Shown one piece after another: positions 47,268-57,695 of a stretch of 64,000 nt of DNA. The notes under the pieces are model-generated. The model did not search any database. It was not told the DNA's origin and saw nothing but the letters and a program-made list of their open reading frames with translations. Position 1 is the stretch's first letter; every line of letters starts with the position of its first letter. A program made the translations under genes and the position numbers. The stretch is taken from the NCBI RefSeq assembly GCF_011806525.1, contig NZ_JAAVKI010000003.1, forward strand, positions 496,001-560,000. The letters run 5' to 3'. This DNA is from Thalassospira sp. HF15. GTDB lineage: Bacteria; Pseudomonadota; Alphaproteobacteria; Rhodospirillales; Thalassospiraceae.

Positions 47268-48074
47268 TTACTGTGCCGGGGCCTGGGCCGGGGCCGCCGC
47301 CCCGCCATTCAGGTCCAGCGCCAGCAAGCGTTTCTGAATGGTCTGGGATAGAACTGGCCCTGCCCCTGCCTGCAATGCGCGCTGATAGGCCGCACGCGCC
47401 ATTTCGGTCTTGCCCATGGCCAGTGCATTGTCGGCGAAATGCGCGATATGCTCGGCCGTCGGCATGGCCTTGTTCACCCGGATAAACACATCCTCGGCCT
47501 GTTGGTAGCGCCCCTGCCGATAAAGGATCAGGCCATAGGTATCAAGTGATCCTGGATCATCCGGGGCAACCTGAAGCGCCTGCTTGGCAAGGCGTTCGGC
47601 TTCCTGCAAATTCTCACCGCGCACCGCGTAATGATAGGCCAGCCAGTTGGCCGCCCCCATATTGCCCTGCCCGGCGGCCTGATAGGCTTCGGCCGTCATG
47701 GTATCGCGATAGGATGAAATCACGCTTTCGATGGAGGCCTGATCAAGCCCGTCGACCCATGTCAAACCCACCCGAACCGCCTTGCAGCCTTGCGCATTGG
47801 CCTGTTGGCACATCGCAACCGCTTCTTCAACAGCCCCGATCACCGTGGCATTTGGCCCGGCGGCATATTCCTTGCCCGCCGCATCACGGGCCATGGCCTT
47901 GAAGTCGATCATCGCCCGATAGCGATCATCGACCTTTTGCTCGGTGGGGGCGGCAAACATATCCTGCGCCTCCCACTTCGGGCCGGTTTCCCCGCAGGCG
48001 GCCAAAGCCAACAACAGACCTAGACCAGCAAACGGGGCCAAAGCGCGAACAAATGGAATAAAGCGTTGGGCCAA
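47268..48074 (-). CDS. TPR-repeat lipoprotein
   Basis: 268 aa with a lipoprotein signal (lipobox LAAC). After a short linker it contains about three to four TPR-like helical pairs (LAYHYAVRGENLQEAERLAKQALQ, YGLILYRQGRYQQAEDVFIRV, NALAMGKTEMARAAYQRAL). It ends in an Ala/Pro/Gln-rich tail. It is probably a scaffold in the outer membrane or periplasm. It lies seven bases before the HAD gene. Confidence 0.8.
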   Translation of the reverse strand: MAQRFIPFVRALAPFAGLGLLLALAACGETGPKWEAQDMFAAPTEQKVDDRYRAMIDFKAMARDAAGKEYAAGPNATVIGAVEEAVAMCQQANAQGCKAVRVGLTWVDGLDQASIESVISSYRDTMTAEAYQAAGQGNMGAANWLAYHYAVRGENLQEAERLAKQALQVAPDDPGSLDTYGLILYRQGRYQQAEDVFIRVNKAMPTAEHIAHFADNALAMGKTEMARAAYQRALQAGAGPVLSQTIQKRLLALDLNGGAAAPAQAPAQ

Positions 48075-48222
48075 GATGAACGTTCCCTGCTTGATGAAAA
48101 CCCGAACAGCACTGTAGCGGTTTTACGTAAGACAGATATTAACAAAGCACGACAAAATCTCAGCCGGAACTTGACATGAATACTACTGGGTAGCACCATT
48201 CAGGATATGAAGGAGGCCGCCA

Positions 48223-48492
48223 ATGACCGTGAAATCGTCTATTTCTTTGACAGACAGCCAGAACGCCTTTGCGCGCGAGCTGGTTGCGCAGGGCAAATAC
48301 CCCAGTGTCAGTGCCGTGCTTCAGCAAGGTCTCGAACTATTGCGCAATAAATCCGAAACCGAGTCCCTTGAAACCGAGGCACTGCGCCAGATCATTACAG
48401 CACGGCGCAAAGGTGAGTTTGTCTCAAGCACAGAAATGAAAGACCGGATTTCAGCGATCACAGCCAAAAAGCATGCGTCGCATGACCTATGA
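48223..48492 (+). CDS. ParD-family antitoxin
   Basis: 89 aa. The ribbon-helix-helix start (VKSSISLTDSQNAFARELVAQGKYPSVSAVLQQGLELL) is typical of ParD/CopG antitoxins, which bind their own promoter and the partner toxin through the C-terminal part. AGGAGG precedes the start. It overlaps the toxin gene. Confidence 0.87.
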   Translation: MTVKSSISLTDSQNAFARELVAQGKYPSVSAVLQQGLELLRNKSETESLETEALRQIITARRKGEFVSSTEMKDRISAITAKKHASHDL

Positions 48493-48826
48493 GGTCATCT
48501 ATTCAGCGGATGCCGAACGTGACTTTGAACTGATTTTCGACTTCCTGTTTAAGAGCTATGTCGAATTTGGTGAAGCTTCCGACAGTGCGGCTTTACATGC
48601 GCAGCAACGCCTACTTGATATCCACGACGACATCGAAAAACTCGGAAATGCACCTTATTGCGGCACATTGCATGACGCCATAGCTTCCGGGCTCCGCCAC
48701 GTAACGCTTGGCCGTGCCATTGTTTGGTTTGACATCAACGAAGACGAGAGGACCGTCCGTATCCTCGCCATATTTTTTGGCGGGCAGGATCATGTGCGGC
48801 ACATGCTGGCACGGCTTCTTCAGTAG
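48482..48826 (+). CDS. ParE-family toxin
   Basis: About 114 aa from the ATG at 48482 (MTYEVIYSADAERD), with an ATG nine bases earlier also possible. The RelE/ParE fold shows GLRHVTLGRAIVWFDINEDERTVRILAIFFGGQDH. It ends in the ParE-type helix. ParE toxins usually block DNA gyrase. It overlaps the antitoxin gene, as in many toxin-antitoxin pairs. Confidence 0.85.
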   Translation: MTYEVIYSADAERDFELIFDFLFKSYVEFGEASDSAALHAQQRLLDIHDDIEKLGNAPYCGTLHDAIASGLRHVTLGRAIVWFDINEDERTVRILAIFFGGQDHVRHMLARLLQ

Positions 48827-48850
48827 TCATCCACGACCAGACCTGCACGA

Positions 48851-48886
48851 AAAAGCCGCCGGGATCATTGATCCACAGCGGCTTTA
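48851..48886. terminator. bidirectional terminator between parE and sdhB
   Basis: A perfect 8-bp stem AAAGCCGC / GCGGCTTT encloses an inner GGATC/GATCC hairpin. The minus strand shows TTTTTCG downstream. Confidence 0.65.
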
Positions 48887-48932
48887 ACACGCTGGCGTCA
48901 AACGCCAATATCAGGGCAACACTGCCAAGCGC

Positions 48933-49715
48933 CTAGGCGCGGCGTTCTGCGATCATCTTCTTGATTTCGGTGATCGCAAGCGCCGGGTTCAGGCCTTTCG
49001 GGCAGGTGTTGGTGCAGTTCATGATCGTGTGACAACGATACAGGCGGAACGGATCTTCGAGCGCATCGAGACGTTCACCGGTATATTCGTCACGCGAATC
49101 TGCCAACCAGCGATATGCCTGCAGCAGAACCGCCGGGCCGAGGTAACGGTCCGAGTTCCACCAGTAAGACGGGCACGCGGTCGAGCAGGAGAAGCACAGA
49201 ATGCATTCCCAAAGACCATCAAGCTTGGCGCGTTCTTCACGCGACTGCAGACGTTCGCCATCCGGCGGGGTCGGGCTGTCGGCCTTAAGCCACGGCTCGA
49301 TCGAGGCAAGCTGTGCATAGGGCTGGGACAGATCCGGCACCAGATCCTTGACCACCGGCATATGCGGCAGCGGATAGATCTTGACCTCGCCCTTGATGTC
49401 ATCAATCGGCTTCAGGCACGCAAGCGTGTTACGGCCATCGATGTTCATCGCGCACGAACCGCAAATGCCTTCACGGCAGGAACGGCGGAAGGTCAGGGTC
49501 GCGTCGATCTCGTTCTTGATCTTGATCAGCGCGTCCAGAACCATCGGCCCGCACTTGTCGAGGTCGATGTCATAGGTGTCGGTCCGCGGGTTATCGCCAC
49601 TGTCCGGATCAAAACGGTAAATCTTGAACGCACGGACATTCTTCGCGTCAGCCGGCGCAGAGAACGTTTTGCCCTCTTTGACGACCGAATTGGCGGGAAG
49701 ATTGAATTCTACCAT
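48933..49715 (-). CDS. sdhB: succinate dehydrogenase iron-sulfur subunit
   Basis: 260 aa. Three clusters are visible: [16 protein letters not shown] (2Fe-2S), [16 protein letters not shown] (4Fe-4S) and [17 protein letters not shown] (3Fe-4S). It carries electrons from FAD to ubiquinone in complex II. It is the last gene of sdhCDAB. Confidence 0.98.
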   Translation of the reverse strand: MVEFNLPANSVVKEGKTFSAPADAKNVRAFKIYRFDPDSGDNPRTDTYDIDLDKCGPMVLDALIKIKNEIDATLTFRRSCREGICGSCAMNIDGRNTLACLKPIDDIKGEVKIYPLPHMPVVKDLVPDLSQPYAQLASIEPWLKADSPTPPDGERLQSREERAKLDGLWECILCFSCSTACPSYWWNSDRYLGPAVLLQAYRWLADSRDEYTGERLDALEDPFRLYRCHTIMNCTNTCPKGLNPALAITEIKKMIAERRA

Positions 49716-49740
49716 CTCTCAAATCCTCTCTTGCCGCGCC

Positions 49741-51537
49741 TTAATAGACGCGCTCTTTCGGCTCGATATACGACACTTCATCGGTGAGGGTGAAGTTGTT
49801 GACCGGACGATAGGTCAGATCAACGCCATAACCCTTGTCGGTGTTCACGGTCGCAATCGTGTGCTTCATCCAGGTTTCGTCATCACGCTTCGGATAATCT
49901 TCGTGGGCATGTGCACCACGCGATTCATGACGCGCTTCTGCCGAATTCATGGTGGCTGCGGCACAGGTCATCAGGTTCTCAAGTTCGAGAGTCTCGACCA
50001 GGTCCGAGTTCCAGATAAGGGAGCGATCCGAAACACCAACGTCGGTAAGCGTCTTGGCGGTTTCAGAAAGCTTGTCCTTGCCCTCTTTAAGAATTTCCGA
50101 GGTCCGGAACACGCCGCAATTGCTTTGCATGACGCGCTGCATTTCAAGGCGGATATCGGCCGTCGGGCGCGAACCCTTGGCCCAGCGCAGACCGTCAAAG
50201 CGGGCAATCGCTTCTTCACCGTCCGTGCCTTTGATCTCCTTGAAGGATGCCTTGGCATCGACCACTTCAGCGGCATGCAGACCACATGCACGGCCAAACA
50301 CAACAAGGTCGAGCAACGAGTTCGTACCCAGACGGTTTGCACCGTGGACCGAAACGCAGGCTGCTTCACCCGCTGCCATCAGGCCCGGAACAATCGCGTT
50401 CGGGTCTTTGGCGGTCGGACGCAGAACCTCGCCCTTATAGTTGGTCGGGATACCGCCCATGTTGTAATGGACCGTCGGCAGGACCGGGATCGGCTCCTTG
50501 GTCGCATCAACACCGGCAAAGATTTTTGCGGTTTCGGTAATGCCCGGCAGACGTTCCCACAGCACTTCCGAACCAAGATGTTCAAGGTGCAGGTGGATGT
50601 ATTCGCCGTGCTCGCCAACACCACGACCATCACGGATTTCCTGTGCCATACCACGCGACACAACGTCACGCGATGCAAGGTCCTTAACGGTCGGCGCGTA
50701 ACGTTCCATGAAACGTTCGCCTTCGGAGTTGGTCAGATAACCACCTTCACCACGGGCACCCTCGGTGATCAGGCAACCTGAACCGTAAATGCCGGTCGGG
50801 TGGAACTGAACGAATTCCATGTCCTGCAGGCCAAGACCCGCACGGGCCACCATGCCATGACCGTCACCGGTGCAGGTATGTGCCGAGGTGCAGCTAAAGA
50901 ATGCACGGCCATAACCGCCGGACGCCAGAATGACCATCTTGGCGTTGAAGCGGTGCAGTTCACCGGTATCGAGATCCCAGGCCACCAGACCTTTGCACGA
51001 ACCGTCATCGTCCATGATGAGATCAAGGGCGATATATTCGACAAAGAATTCTGCTTTGTGCTTCAGGCACTGCTGATACAGGGTATGGAGCATGGCGTGA
51101 CCGGTACGGTCAGCCGCAGCACACGCACGTTCAACCGGTGCTTTACCGTGGTCACGGGTGTGACCGCCGAACGGACGCTGATAGATTTTGCCATCTTCGG
51201 TACGCGAGAACGGCATGCCGTAATGTTCAAGTTCATGAACCGCCGGAACGGCGTTACGGCACATATATTCGATTGCGTCCTGGTCACCCAGCCAGTCGGA
51301 ACCCTTGACGGTGTCATACATATGCCACTGCCAGTGATCCTCGGACATGTTGCCAAGCGACGCACCGATACCACCCTGGGCAGCAACGGTGTGCGAACGG
51401 GTCGGGAAGACCTTGGTGATACATGCGGTTTTCAGACCGGCTTCAACCGTGCCCAGCGTCGCGCGAAGACCCGCGCCACCCGCACCCATAACGACGACAT
51501 CGTAGTTATGGTCGATAATTTTATAAGATTCACTCAT
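49741..51537 (-). CDS. sdhA: succinate dehydrogenase flavoprotein subunit
   Basis: About 598 aa from the ATG at 51537 ([23 protein letters not shown]). The FAD is attached at His in SHTVAAQGG. Catalytic segments include [21 protein letters not shown] and [20 protein letters not shown]. The upstream in-frame start at 51588 would overlap sdhD. Confidence 0.97.
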   Translation of the reverse strand: MSESYKIIDHNYDVVVMGAGGAGLRATLGTVEAGLKTACITKVFPTRSHTVAAQGGIGASLGNMSEDHWQWHMYDTVKGSDWLGDQDAIEYMCRNAVPAVHELEHYGMPFSRTEDGKIYQRPFGGHTRDHGKAPVERACAAADRTGHAMLHTLYQQCLKHKAEFFVEYIALDLIMDDDGSCKGLVAWDLDTGELHRFNAKMVILASGGYGRAFFSCTSAHTCTGDGHGMVARAGLGLQDMEFVQFHPTGIYGSGCLITEGARGEGGYLTNSEGERFMERYAPTVKDLASRDVVSRGMAQEIRDGRGVGEHGEYIHLHLEHLGSEVLWERLPGITETAKIFAGVDATKEPIPVLPTVHYNMGGIPTNYKGEVLRPTAKDPNAIVPGLMAAGEAACVSVHGANRLGTNSLLDLVVFGRACGLHAAEVVDAKASFKEIKGTDGEEAIARFDGLRWAKGSRPTADIRLEMQRVMQSNCGVFRTSEILKEGKDKLSETAKTLTDVGVSDRSLIWNSDLVETLELENLMTCAAATMNSAEARHESRGAHAHEDYPKRDDETWMKHTIATVNTDKGYGVDLTYRPVNNFTLTDEVSYIEPKERVY

Positions 51538-51541
51538 TGGC

Positions 51542-51925
51542 TCAGGCTCCGGCAAAAACGATACGCAGGACTGAAACGATCGCAGCAACAGACAGGAAAG
51601 CTGCCACCGCCTTGATCAGCATCAGCGAGATCATTTCTGCTTTACGGTTATGCACATAGTCTTCGATCACGACCTGCAGGCCATGCGTGAAATGCACGGC
51701 CACGCTGACAATCATCAGGATCATCATGGTCGAATGGAAATACGAGCTCAACCAAGCGTGAACGGCATCGTAGTTTGCCGTGTGCCCGGCAAGAATCGAA
51801 ATAATGAACCAGATGCCGAGCGGAAGGTTTGCAGCAGCCGTAACGCGCTGGGTCCACCAGTGCGAAGAGCCACTTTTGGCAGAACCGAGACCGCGGACAC
51901 GGCCCAGATCGGATTGCATCTTCAT
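51542..51925 (-). CDS. sdhD: succinate dehydrogenase membrane anchor SdhD
   Basis: 127 aa with three hydrophobic segments. [18 protein letters not shown] and [20 protein letters not shown] (haem-side His) are typical of alphaproteobacterial SdhD. It anchors complex II with SdhC. Confidence 0.93.
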   Translation of the reverse strand: MKMQSDLGRVRGLGSAKSGSSHWWTQRVTAAANLPLGIWFIISILAGHTANYDAVHAWLSSYFHSTMMILMIVSVAVHFTHGLQVVIEDYVHNRKAEMISLMLIKAVAAFLSVAAIVSVLRIVFAGA

Positions 51926-51950
51926 GACGAATTGTCCCCTCTTGCCCGGC

Positions 51951-52331
51951 CTAGACCAGACCGATGATCCAGGTGATGATGGTCAGCACGACTGCCGCGC
52001 CAAGGACGATCGGGTTGCCTTTGTCAGCACCCTCATTCGTCAGGCCGCGACCGGTATCCCAGACAAGGTGACGGATACCGTTGCAAGCGTGGTAATAAAA
52101 CGCCGCCGTCCAACCGAACAGCAGCAGCAGACCAAACCACGAGGTGAAAAATCCGTGATAGCCATCAAAGGCCTCACGACCAGCGCCGGCACCAATCAGC
52201 CAGGACGCCAAAAATACGAAACCAATGGCAAGGCCGACACCCATCACGCGGAAAGAGATGGACATCTTTGCCGTCATCGGAAGCCGGTACACCTGCAAGT
52301 GCGGAGACAGCGGCCGATTGGCTTTGCTCAT
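51951..52331 (-). CDS. sdhC: succinate dehydrogenase cytochrome b556 subunit SdhC
   Basis: About 126 aa from the ATG at 52331 (MSKANRPLSPHLQVYRLPMTAKMSISFRVMG). Three membrane segments and the haem-ligand motif HACNGIRHLVWDTG are present. It is the first gene of sdhCDAB. The in-frame ATG at 52352 is less typical. Confidence 0.95.
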   Translation of the reverse strand: MSKANRPLSPHLQVYRLPMTAKMSISFRVMGVGLAIGFVFLASWLIGAGAGREAFDGYHGFFTSWFGLLLLFGWTAAFYYHACNGIRHLVWDTGRGLTNEGADKGNPIVLGAAVVLTIITWIIGLV

Positions 52332-52460
52332 AACGGAATTGCCTCTTCTCAAAGTAGCTGGCGGGAAAGCAGGGTTTATTTACCCATGCAGCGGGTTTGA
52401 GTCAATCTGAACCCCTTTGCAAATCAAAGATTTCAGTGACAAAACACCCAAACTGCCTCC

Positions 52461-52480
52461 GTTAAACTACGTAGGTTAAC
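52461..52480. promoter_or_regulatory. 20-bp near-palindrome upstream of sdhC
   Basis: GTTAAACTACGTAGGTTAAC is palindromic at 18 of 20 positions, with CTACGTAG at its centre. It is about 130 bases before sdhC and may be an operator for a regulator of the TCA-cycle genes. Confidence 0.4.
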
Positions 52481-52571
52481 CTCTCAGACACCGTAAACAC
52501 CCTGCGGGAAGGGCGTATGAATGACACGGGTCGTTCACATACGGCGTAACGTGCTTTTAGCAATCGCACAA

Positions 52572-52616
52572 TTAGACCTTCTTACGCAAGGAAACAGACA
52601 GTCGATCAAGGTCTAA
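52572..52616. repeat. 9-bp inverted repeat after the EEP-family gene
   Basis: TTAGACCTT and AAGGTCTAA flank a 27-base loop just 3' of the minus-strand nuclease-like gene. It may be a weak terminator; no clear T run follows. Confidence 0.3.
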
Positions 52617-52649
52617 CTCATTCAAACATGATGACCCTGCCCCGGGCGA

Positions 52650-53762
52650 TCAACTCCCCTCGCGCACGTTCTCAAGATAATCTGTGGAAAAGTCTGTCCG
52701 AACCTCGCACCAAAGCAGCTTGTGATCCGACATCTGGTGCTTGCGGTAATATTTGCGGAAATAGGCCTTCTTCTTGTCATGGTCGCGCACATTATTATTG
52801 CTGTCGTGATCAAACGCGTTGCCCCAGACATGATCGATATACTGTTCGGCGTCTGTATCGCGATAGATCACATCAAACATGTCAAACACACCTGATCGCA
52901 ACAGTCTGAAACGGTCATCGGCAAGGCGAAAGGCAATCTGGTCATAGTGATGCTTGCCCGATAGGCTTGATGGCGCATCCTTGATCGCGTCAGGCACGAC
53001 AAAACCCGCATCTTCAAGCGCTTCCATCGTCTTGTGTTCCGGGGATACGATGTTGAAATCACCCAGCAGGATGAAGTTTGCCGCCTTGTCGTGGACTTCC
53101 TGCTCGCGGGCCTGGCGATCGGCCAGAAACCGCGCGATCCGTTCGATTTCTTCGCGGCGCTGCCCCATTTCCGGGCTATTTTCTGACGCCTTGCCGTAAT
53201 AGATATGTACCGTGCACAGCTTGAATTTGAACCAGCCGGACTGGAACGCAACGGAAAACGGGGTTCGGGCAAACTGGACCGACGGATCGGCCGGGGCATC
53301 TTCCCCACGTTCAAGAATGCGCTGCCCGATTGGCAGAACAATCTCGCCAGCTTCGCGGCGGAACATGACCTTTGACTTGCGAAACACAAAGGCCAGCCGT
53401 TCGCTGTTGCCACGATCCCCCTCGGTCGTGTCGGTGACGATGTAATCCCATCCGTCCCCAAGATGATCACGCATCAGGGTTTCAAGCGCGTCGAGATTGT
53501 CGTTCACCTCCTGAACGGCAACCAGATCGAAATGATCGATGATCTCGGCGATATACATCATCGATTCGACTTCGCGCTCATACGCCCCGGCGTTACCGAA
53601 ATGCATCAGGTTCCATGATGCCAGCCGCAGGCTTTGGGTGTCGGCCTCGGCCCCATCAAGGACTTGCGATTTCAGCTCTGCCTTAAGACGCAACAGGGCC
53701 TTTGCGACAAAACGGCGATGAACGACCGGTTCAATCGCCTGGATGGGTTTGACATTGGTCAT
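52650..53762 (-). CDS. endonuclease/exonuclease/phosphatase-family protein
   Basis: 370 aa. The EEP fold shows RLASWNLMHFG, VAVQEVNDNLDALE (metal-binding Glu), ILLGDFNIVSPEH (catalytic GDFN) and DHKLLWCEV (SDH-type end motif). No signal peptide is evident. It may act on nucleic acids or phospholipid head groups; the substrate is unknown. Confidence 0.82.
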   Translation of the reverse strand: MTNVKPIQAIEPVVHRRFVAKALLRLKAELKSQVLDGAEADTQSLRLASWNLMHFGNAGAYEREVESMMYIAEIIDHFDLVAVQEVNDNLDALETLMRDHLGDGWDYIVTDTTEGDRGNSERLAFVFRKSKVMFRREAGEIVLPIGQRILERGEDAPADPSVQFARTPFSVAFQSGWFKFKLCTVHIYYGKASENSPEMGQRREEIERIARFLADRQAREQEVHDKAANFILLGDFNIVSPEHKTMEALEDAGFVVPDAIKDAPSSLSGKHHYDQIAFRLADDRFRLLRSGVFDMFDVIYRDTDAEQYIDHVWGNAFDHDSNNNVRDHDKKKAYFRKYYRKHQMSDHKLLWCEVRTDFSTDYLENVREGS

Positions 53763-53876
53763 GACTGGTCCGCCCCTTCAATTAAAGTGGTTAAATAAGC
53801 TTACGCTATTCAACCTGAAATTAAAGTGACAGTTTGCGAGACAACCCTTCATCGCACCTTCCGGACGATGATATGC

Positions 53877-54926
53877 CTATCTCGGGATCAAAACCGTGTA
53901 GTCGAAATCAAGCAACACATCAGACTGATATTTGCCGTCTTCGCCCTTAAGCGGGAAATCACTGGCCTGACGATCCCGCACCGCCACAAGACGCAAGCGA
54001 AGCGCCCCCAGATCACGACGACCGGGCACTTCAAATTTGCCCAGCACTTCCGACCAGGCAAAGATCGTATCCCCGGCAAACGCCGGATTGGCATGTGCGC
54101 CGGCATTGATGGCGGCAATCCGGAACGCATTGCCCAGCCCGTTAAACGAAAGCGCACGGCACAGCGAAATGATATGCCCGCCATAAATCAGCCGCTTGCC
54201 AAATCGGCCACCATTGGCGGCCACCTGATCGAAATGGACCTTGGCGGTGTTTTGATAAAGCCGGGTTGCGATCTGGTGTTCGGCTTCTTCAAGGGTCATG
54301 CCATCGACATGATCAATTTTCTCGCCGACATAATAGTCATCCCAGCAATGCGGTGATCCCGCCAGTTGGGTCGAATAGGCCGATACGTCCAGTCCGACCG
54401 GGATCTGGAATGCTTCGGGTGCGACCACACCGGGCAGTTCGGGCAGGACCGTTTCCGGGGCCGGGGCATTTTCATCACGTTTGCGCACCATGACCCAGCG
54501 ATTGTAATCCAGCACCATCTCGCCGCGCTGGTTGCGCCCGACGGAATTGACGTAAACAACACCTGTCTTGCCGTTGGAATTTTCCTTGATCCCGGTCACG
54601 GTCGATACCGAACTGACCGTATCGCCCGGATAGACCGGAACGCCAAACACACCCCCGGCATAGCCCAGATTGGCAACTGCATTGAGTGATACATCCGGCA
54701 CCGTCTTGCCAAACACCATATGAAAGGCCAGCAGGTCATCCACCGGGGCGGCCTTATAGCCGATGCTTTGGGCAAACTCGTCGGATGACTGCACGGCAAA
54801 GCGCGGGCCATACAGCCCGGTATAAAGCGCAACATCACCGCTTGTGATCGTGCGTGGTGTGGCGTGGCGGATTTCCTGTCCGATCTGGAAATCCTCAAAA
54901 TAATTGCCCGGATTGGTCTTTGACAT
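53877..54926 (-). CDS. mch: mesaconyl-CoA hydratase (MaoC-like, double hotdog)
   Basis: 349 aa with two hotdog domains (about residues 10-160 and 185-345). The start GNYFEDFQIGQEIRHATPRTITSGDVALYTGLYG and LIYGGHIISLCRALSFNG match the beta-methylmalyl-CoA dehydratase of the ethylmalonyl-CoA pathway. It converts beta-methylmalyl-CoA and mesaconyl-CoA. GGGGAGG precedes the start. A CitE-like lyase gene lies upstream. Confidence 0.87.
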   Translation of the reverse strand: MSKTNPGNYFEDFQIGQEIRHATPRTITSGDVALYTGLYGPRFAVQSSDEFAQSIGYKAAPVDDLLAFHMVFGKTVPDVSLNAVANLGYAGGVFGVPVYPGDTVSSVSTVTGIKENSNGKTGVVYVNSVGRNQRGEMVLDYNRWVMVRKRDENAPAPETVLPELPGVVAPEAFQIPVGLDVSAYSTQLAGSPHCWDDYYVGEKIDHVDGMTLEEAEHQIATRLYQNTAKVHFDQVAANGGRFGKRLIYGGHIISLCRALSFNGLGNAFRIAAINAGAHANPAFAGDTIFAWSEVLGKFEVPGRRDLGALRLRLVAVRDRQASDFPLKGEDGKYQSDVLLDFDYTVLIPR

Positions 54927-55040
54927 TCGATTGCCTCCCCTGAAAGGCCGGATTTTTGATGAAATGCCGATGCGCGCCGCTTTGACTGTCTCGTTTTTTT
55001 ATCCGGCGCGAACCGTTTTGCCTGAATGCAGGCAGGCCTG

Positions 55041-55919
55041 TCAGGCGGCGTCCATTTCCGCGATCAAATCGGCCATGGCGACCAGCTTCTTGGCGGAAAC
55101 CACATGCAGATTTTCAATCAGCTTGCCATCGACCACAACAACACCCTGGCCCGCCGCACTGGCTTCTTCGTGGGCGGCAATGATCTTGCGCGCCCATTCG
55201 ATCTCGGCTTCTGCCGGGGCAAAGGCTTCGTTGGCCGCGGCGATGGTTTTGGGATGAATAAGCGTCTTGCCGTCAAAGCCGAACTCGCGGCCCTGCTTGC
55301 AGGATGCCTCAAACCCGGCATCGTCAGACAGATCAAGATGCACCCCATCCAGGATCGCCAACCCAAAGGCACGCGCCGCCAGCACGCACAAACCAAGGCT
55401 GGTCACCATCGGCAGACGATCGGGCGTATGTGCGCAGTTCAAATCCTTGGCAAGGTCCGACGTCCCCATGACAAAGCCGCCCAGACGCGGATGCGCACCG
55501 GCAATTTCCTTGGCATTTAGCATCGCAAGCGGGGTTTCCATCATGCACCAGATGGTCATGTCGGCATGCGCGCCTTCGGCTTCCATGATATTGGCGACCT
55601 GACGCACGGTATCGGCACTTTCGACTTTGGGCAGCAGGATGGCGTCCGCCGATGTTTTTGAGGCCGCGACAATGTCGGCATGACCCCACGGCGTGTTCAG
55701 GCCATTGGTCCTGATCTGGATTTCGCGTTTGCCATAGCCACCCTCGGAAAGCGCGCTGACAATCTGGTCGCGGGCCGTATCCTTGGCATCGGGTGCCACG
55801 GCATCCTCAAGATCAAGAATAAGCCCATCAGCCGGAAGCGTTCTGCCCTTTTCTAGGGCACGCGCATTGGAGCCTGGCATATACAAAACAGATCGGCGCG
55901 GACGTGGGGCAGCAGCCAT
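55041..55919 (-). CDS. HpcH/HpaI-CitE-like CoA lyase or thioesterase
   Basis: This 292-aa TIM-barrel protein of the citrate-lyase-beta family shows RRSVLYMPGSNARALEKG, LDLEDAVAPDAK, KREIQIRTNGLNTPWG (substrate Arg) and CMMETPLAMLNAKEIA. Next to mch it is probably L-malyl-CoA/beta-methylmalyl-CoA lyase, (3S)-malyl-CoA thioesterase or citramalyl-CoA lyase. The sequence alone does not settle which. It could join glyoxylate from AllA to acetyl-CoA or propionyl-CoA. Confidence 0.8.
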   Translation of the reverse strand: MAAAPRPRRSVLYMPGSNARALEKGRTLPADGLILDLEDAVAPDAKDTARDQIVSALSEGGYGKREIQIRTNGLNTPWGHADIVAASKTSADAILLPKVESADTVRQVANIMEAEGAHADMTIWCMMETPLAMLNAKEIAGAHPRLGGFVMGTSDLAKDLNCAHTPDRLPMVTSLGLCVLAARAFGLAILDGVHLDLSDDAGFEASCKQGREFGFDGKTLIHPKTIAAANEAFAPAEAEIEWARKIIAAHEEASAAGQGVVVVDGKLIENLHVVSAKKLVAMADLIAEMDAA

Positions 55920-56099
55920 CAGGAATCTCCCGTTTGATAATATTCGTACAATATTTGAACTTTATTTTTACGAAAATTACTCAAACTTGTTTTTCACTGC
56001 AAGCCACTTTTTGCGCTGCGGTATAATTTGCCCCGATCAACACGGGCCTTATCTGGCGATACAGCCAAAGACCGGATACGCAGGCGGGTATCAGAAAAT

Positions 56100-57260
56100 C
56101 TATTCCGGCTTTCCGAACAAACCGGTCATCAACATGCTGGTTACCGTTGGCACCTCGTTAAGCGCCCGTCCATTGGCAAGGAACACCACCACCGTGTCCT
56201 GTTCCGGGAACCAGGAAAACTCCGCCGAATACCCAAAATAGATCCCGTCATGCCCCCAGACCGGGCCCCAGTCGCTTGCCCCGATCATAAGCCCGTACCC
56301 ATAGGATCCATCACCGGCAAAGGCAGTGTCGGTTGTGGCACGTTCCAGCGCATTCGGCCCCAACAGCACACCGTCCACAAAAAGTGCGCGGGCAAATTTG
56401 ACCATATCTTCGGCTGTGGAAATCACCCCGCCATCGGCCAATTGATCACCCACATCATAATCAGTGACATCTTCAAGCTGCCCATCGCCATCGGCATCGT
56501 CAAAACCACGTGCCAGCAAGGCGGGCCTTGGATAACGGCCAAAGGACGTATTGATCATCTCGGCCGGTTCAAAAATCCGGCGATTAAACACCGCCTCGAT
56601 ATGATCGCCCTCGACCGCCTCAATCATCACACCCAGCAGGATGAAATTGCTGTTTGAGGGCGCATAATTTGTGCCCGGCGCGAAATAGGCATCCCGATCT
56701 GCAATCAGCGACAACAGCTCGACATTTCGCCAGCCATGCTTGGGGTCGCGCCCGACCAGCTCAAAAAAGAATTCACCATCAAGGTAATCGGGAATCCCCG
56801 AACTGTTGCGCAACAAATCACGAATGGTTGCGCTGTTGGCATTGGCGATGCGGTCGCGGAATTCTGCGGGCAGGTATTTGCCAATCGGATCAGCCAGATC
56901 AATCCGCTTTTCGGATGCCAGTTGCAAGGTGACAACTGCCGTCATCATCTTGGTCAGCGATCCGATATAAAACTGTCGGTCGCGCGTCATGCCGGTTTCG
57001 GGCCGGACACTGGCATACCCCGTCGCGGCGTAACGCACATTGCCAGCACCATAGCCAATCGCCACCACTCCCCCGGGCAAACCGGCATGCTCGACATATT
57101 GATGCAGGAATTTTTCAAGCGGATCAGACGGCGCGGGCTTGTCGCCACTGGCTTGCGCAAATGCGAAATGGTGCGGCGCCATGACAAACGCAGCCGCCAT
57201 TATGATCATCGCACACTTGAAAATATGCGAGGTGGGAATACGCCAGAATGCTGCGTTCAA
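56100..57260 (-). CDS. secreted serine hydrolase (beta-lactamase/class C fold)
   Basis: This 386-aa protein has a signal peptide (hydrophobic core about residues 17-30, cleavage near AFA-QA). SxxK is SLTK (S101, K104), the YxN motif is in NYAPSN, and HxG lies in WGHDGIYFGY. It resembles D-aminopeptidase/esterase-type class C enzymes more than true AmpC. It acts in the periplasm on an unknown substrate. It is the last gene of a minus-strand group with the EndoU pair. Confidence 0.83.
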   Translation of the reverse strand: MNAAFWRIPTSHIFKCAMIIMAAAFVMAPHHFAFAQASGDKPAPSDPLEKFLHQYVEHAGLPGGVVAIGYGAGNVRYAATGYASVRPETGMTRDRQFYIGSLTKMMTAVVTLQLASEKRIDLADPIGKYLPAEFRDRIANANSATIRDLLRNSSGIPDYLDGEFFFELVGRDPKHGWRNVELLSLIADRDAYFAPGTNYAPSNSNFILLGVMIEAVEGDHIEAVFNRRIFEPAEMINTSFGRYPRPALLARGFDDADGDGQLEDVTDYDVGDQLADGGVISTAEDMVKFARALFVDGVLLGPNALERATTDTAFAGDGSYGYGLMIGASDWGPVWGHDGIYFGYSAEFSWFPEQDTVVVFLANGRALNEVPTVTSMLMTGLFGKPE

Positions 57261-57319
57261 TTCGCTTTACTCATCTTGCCCAACCATGCCCACATTCAGG
57301 CAAATTGCTTTCCGCCCGG

Positions 57320-57652
57320 TTAATCCGGGCTTTCTGACAGCCTTGATATCCAGGCTCGTAGCGCCACCTCAAGATCGGCGGTGCGCACCGTCACCGGGCT
57401 TTCACCCGACTCATCATAGACCGGCAGGATATCACTTGTTTCCGGCCCGACTTTTAAAATGTAGGCATTCATTGCCATTTCCCAAGAGGCTTCAACACCC
57501 TGGCGCACGTGATCAACATGTGACAGCACCTCAACCCCCCAGTGGGCCGCGCACTGGATATCCATCACCAGACAGGCGGCAATGCGATCATGCCCGACCT
57601 CACCAGCCACCTTTCCCGGCCAGTCCGGGGCAGGTAAATTATGACCTGTCAT
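57320..57652 (-). CDS. hypothetical protein, candidate EndoU immunity protein
   Basis: 110 aa, no signal peptide, predicted cytoplasmic. AAGGTGG lies eight bases before the ATG. I do not recognise the family. The C-terminal half (WEMAMNAYILKVG and SPVTVRTADLEVALRAW) has the small alpha/beta look common in bacterial immunity proteins. It lies 43 bases after the secreted EndoU gene in the same direction, the usual position for an immunity gene. The immunity role is inference. Confidence 0.6.
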   Translation of the reverse strand: MTGHNLPAPDWPGKVAGEVGHDRIAACLVMDIQCAAHWGVEVLSHVDHVRQGVEASWEMAMNAYILKVGPETSDILPVYDESGESPVTVRTADLEVALRAWISRLSESPD

Positions 57653-57695
57653 CGTTAACCACCTTCACAATCTCTCGATCCACGCCGGCACCCGA

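Larger units (their letters stand above)
52332..52649. other. 318-nt region between sdhC and the EEP-family gene
   Basis: This holds the sdhCDAB promoter region. A 20-bp near-palindrome and a 9-bp inverted repeat are listed separately. No coding region was recognised. Confidence 0.4.

Noticed and set aside
48223-48826. parDE pair as part of a larger mobile island
   Set aside because: The flanks (TPR lipoprotein, sdhB) are ordinary chromosomal genes, and no integrase, attachment site or repeat was seen around it.
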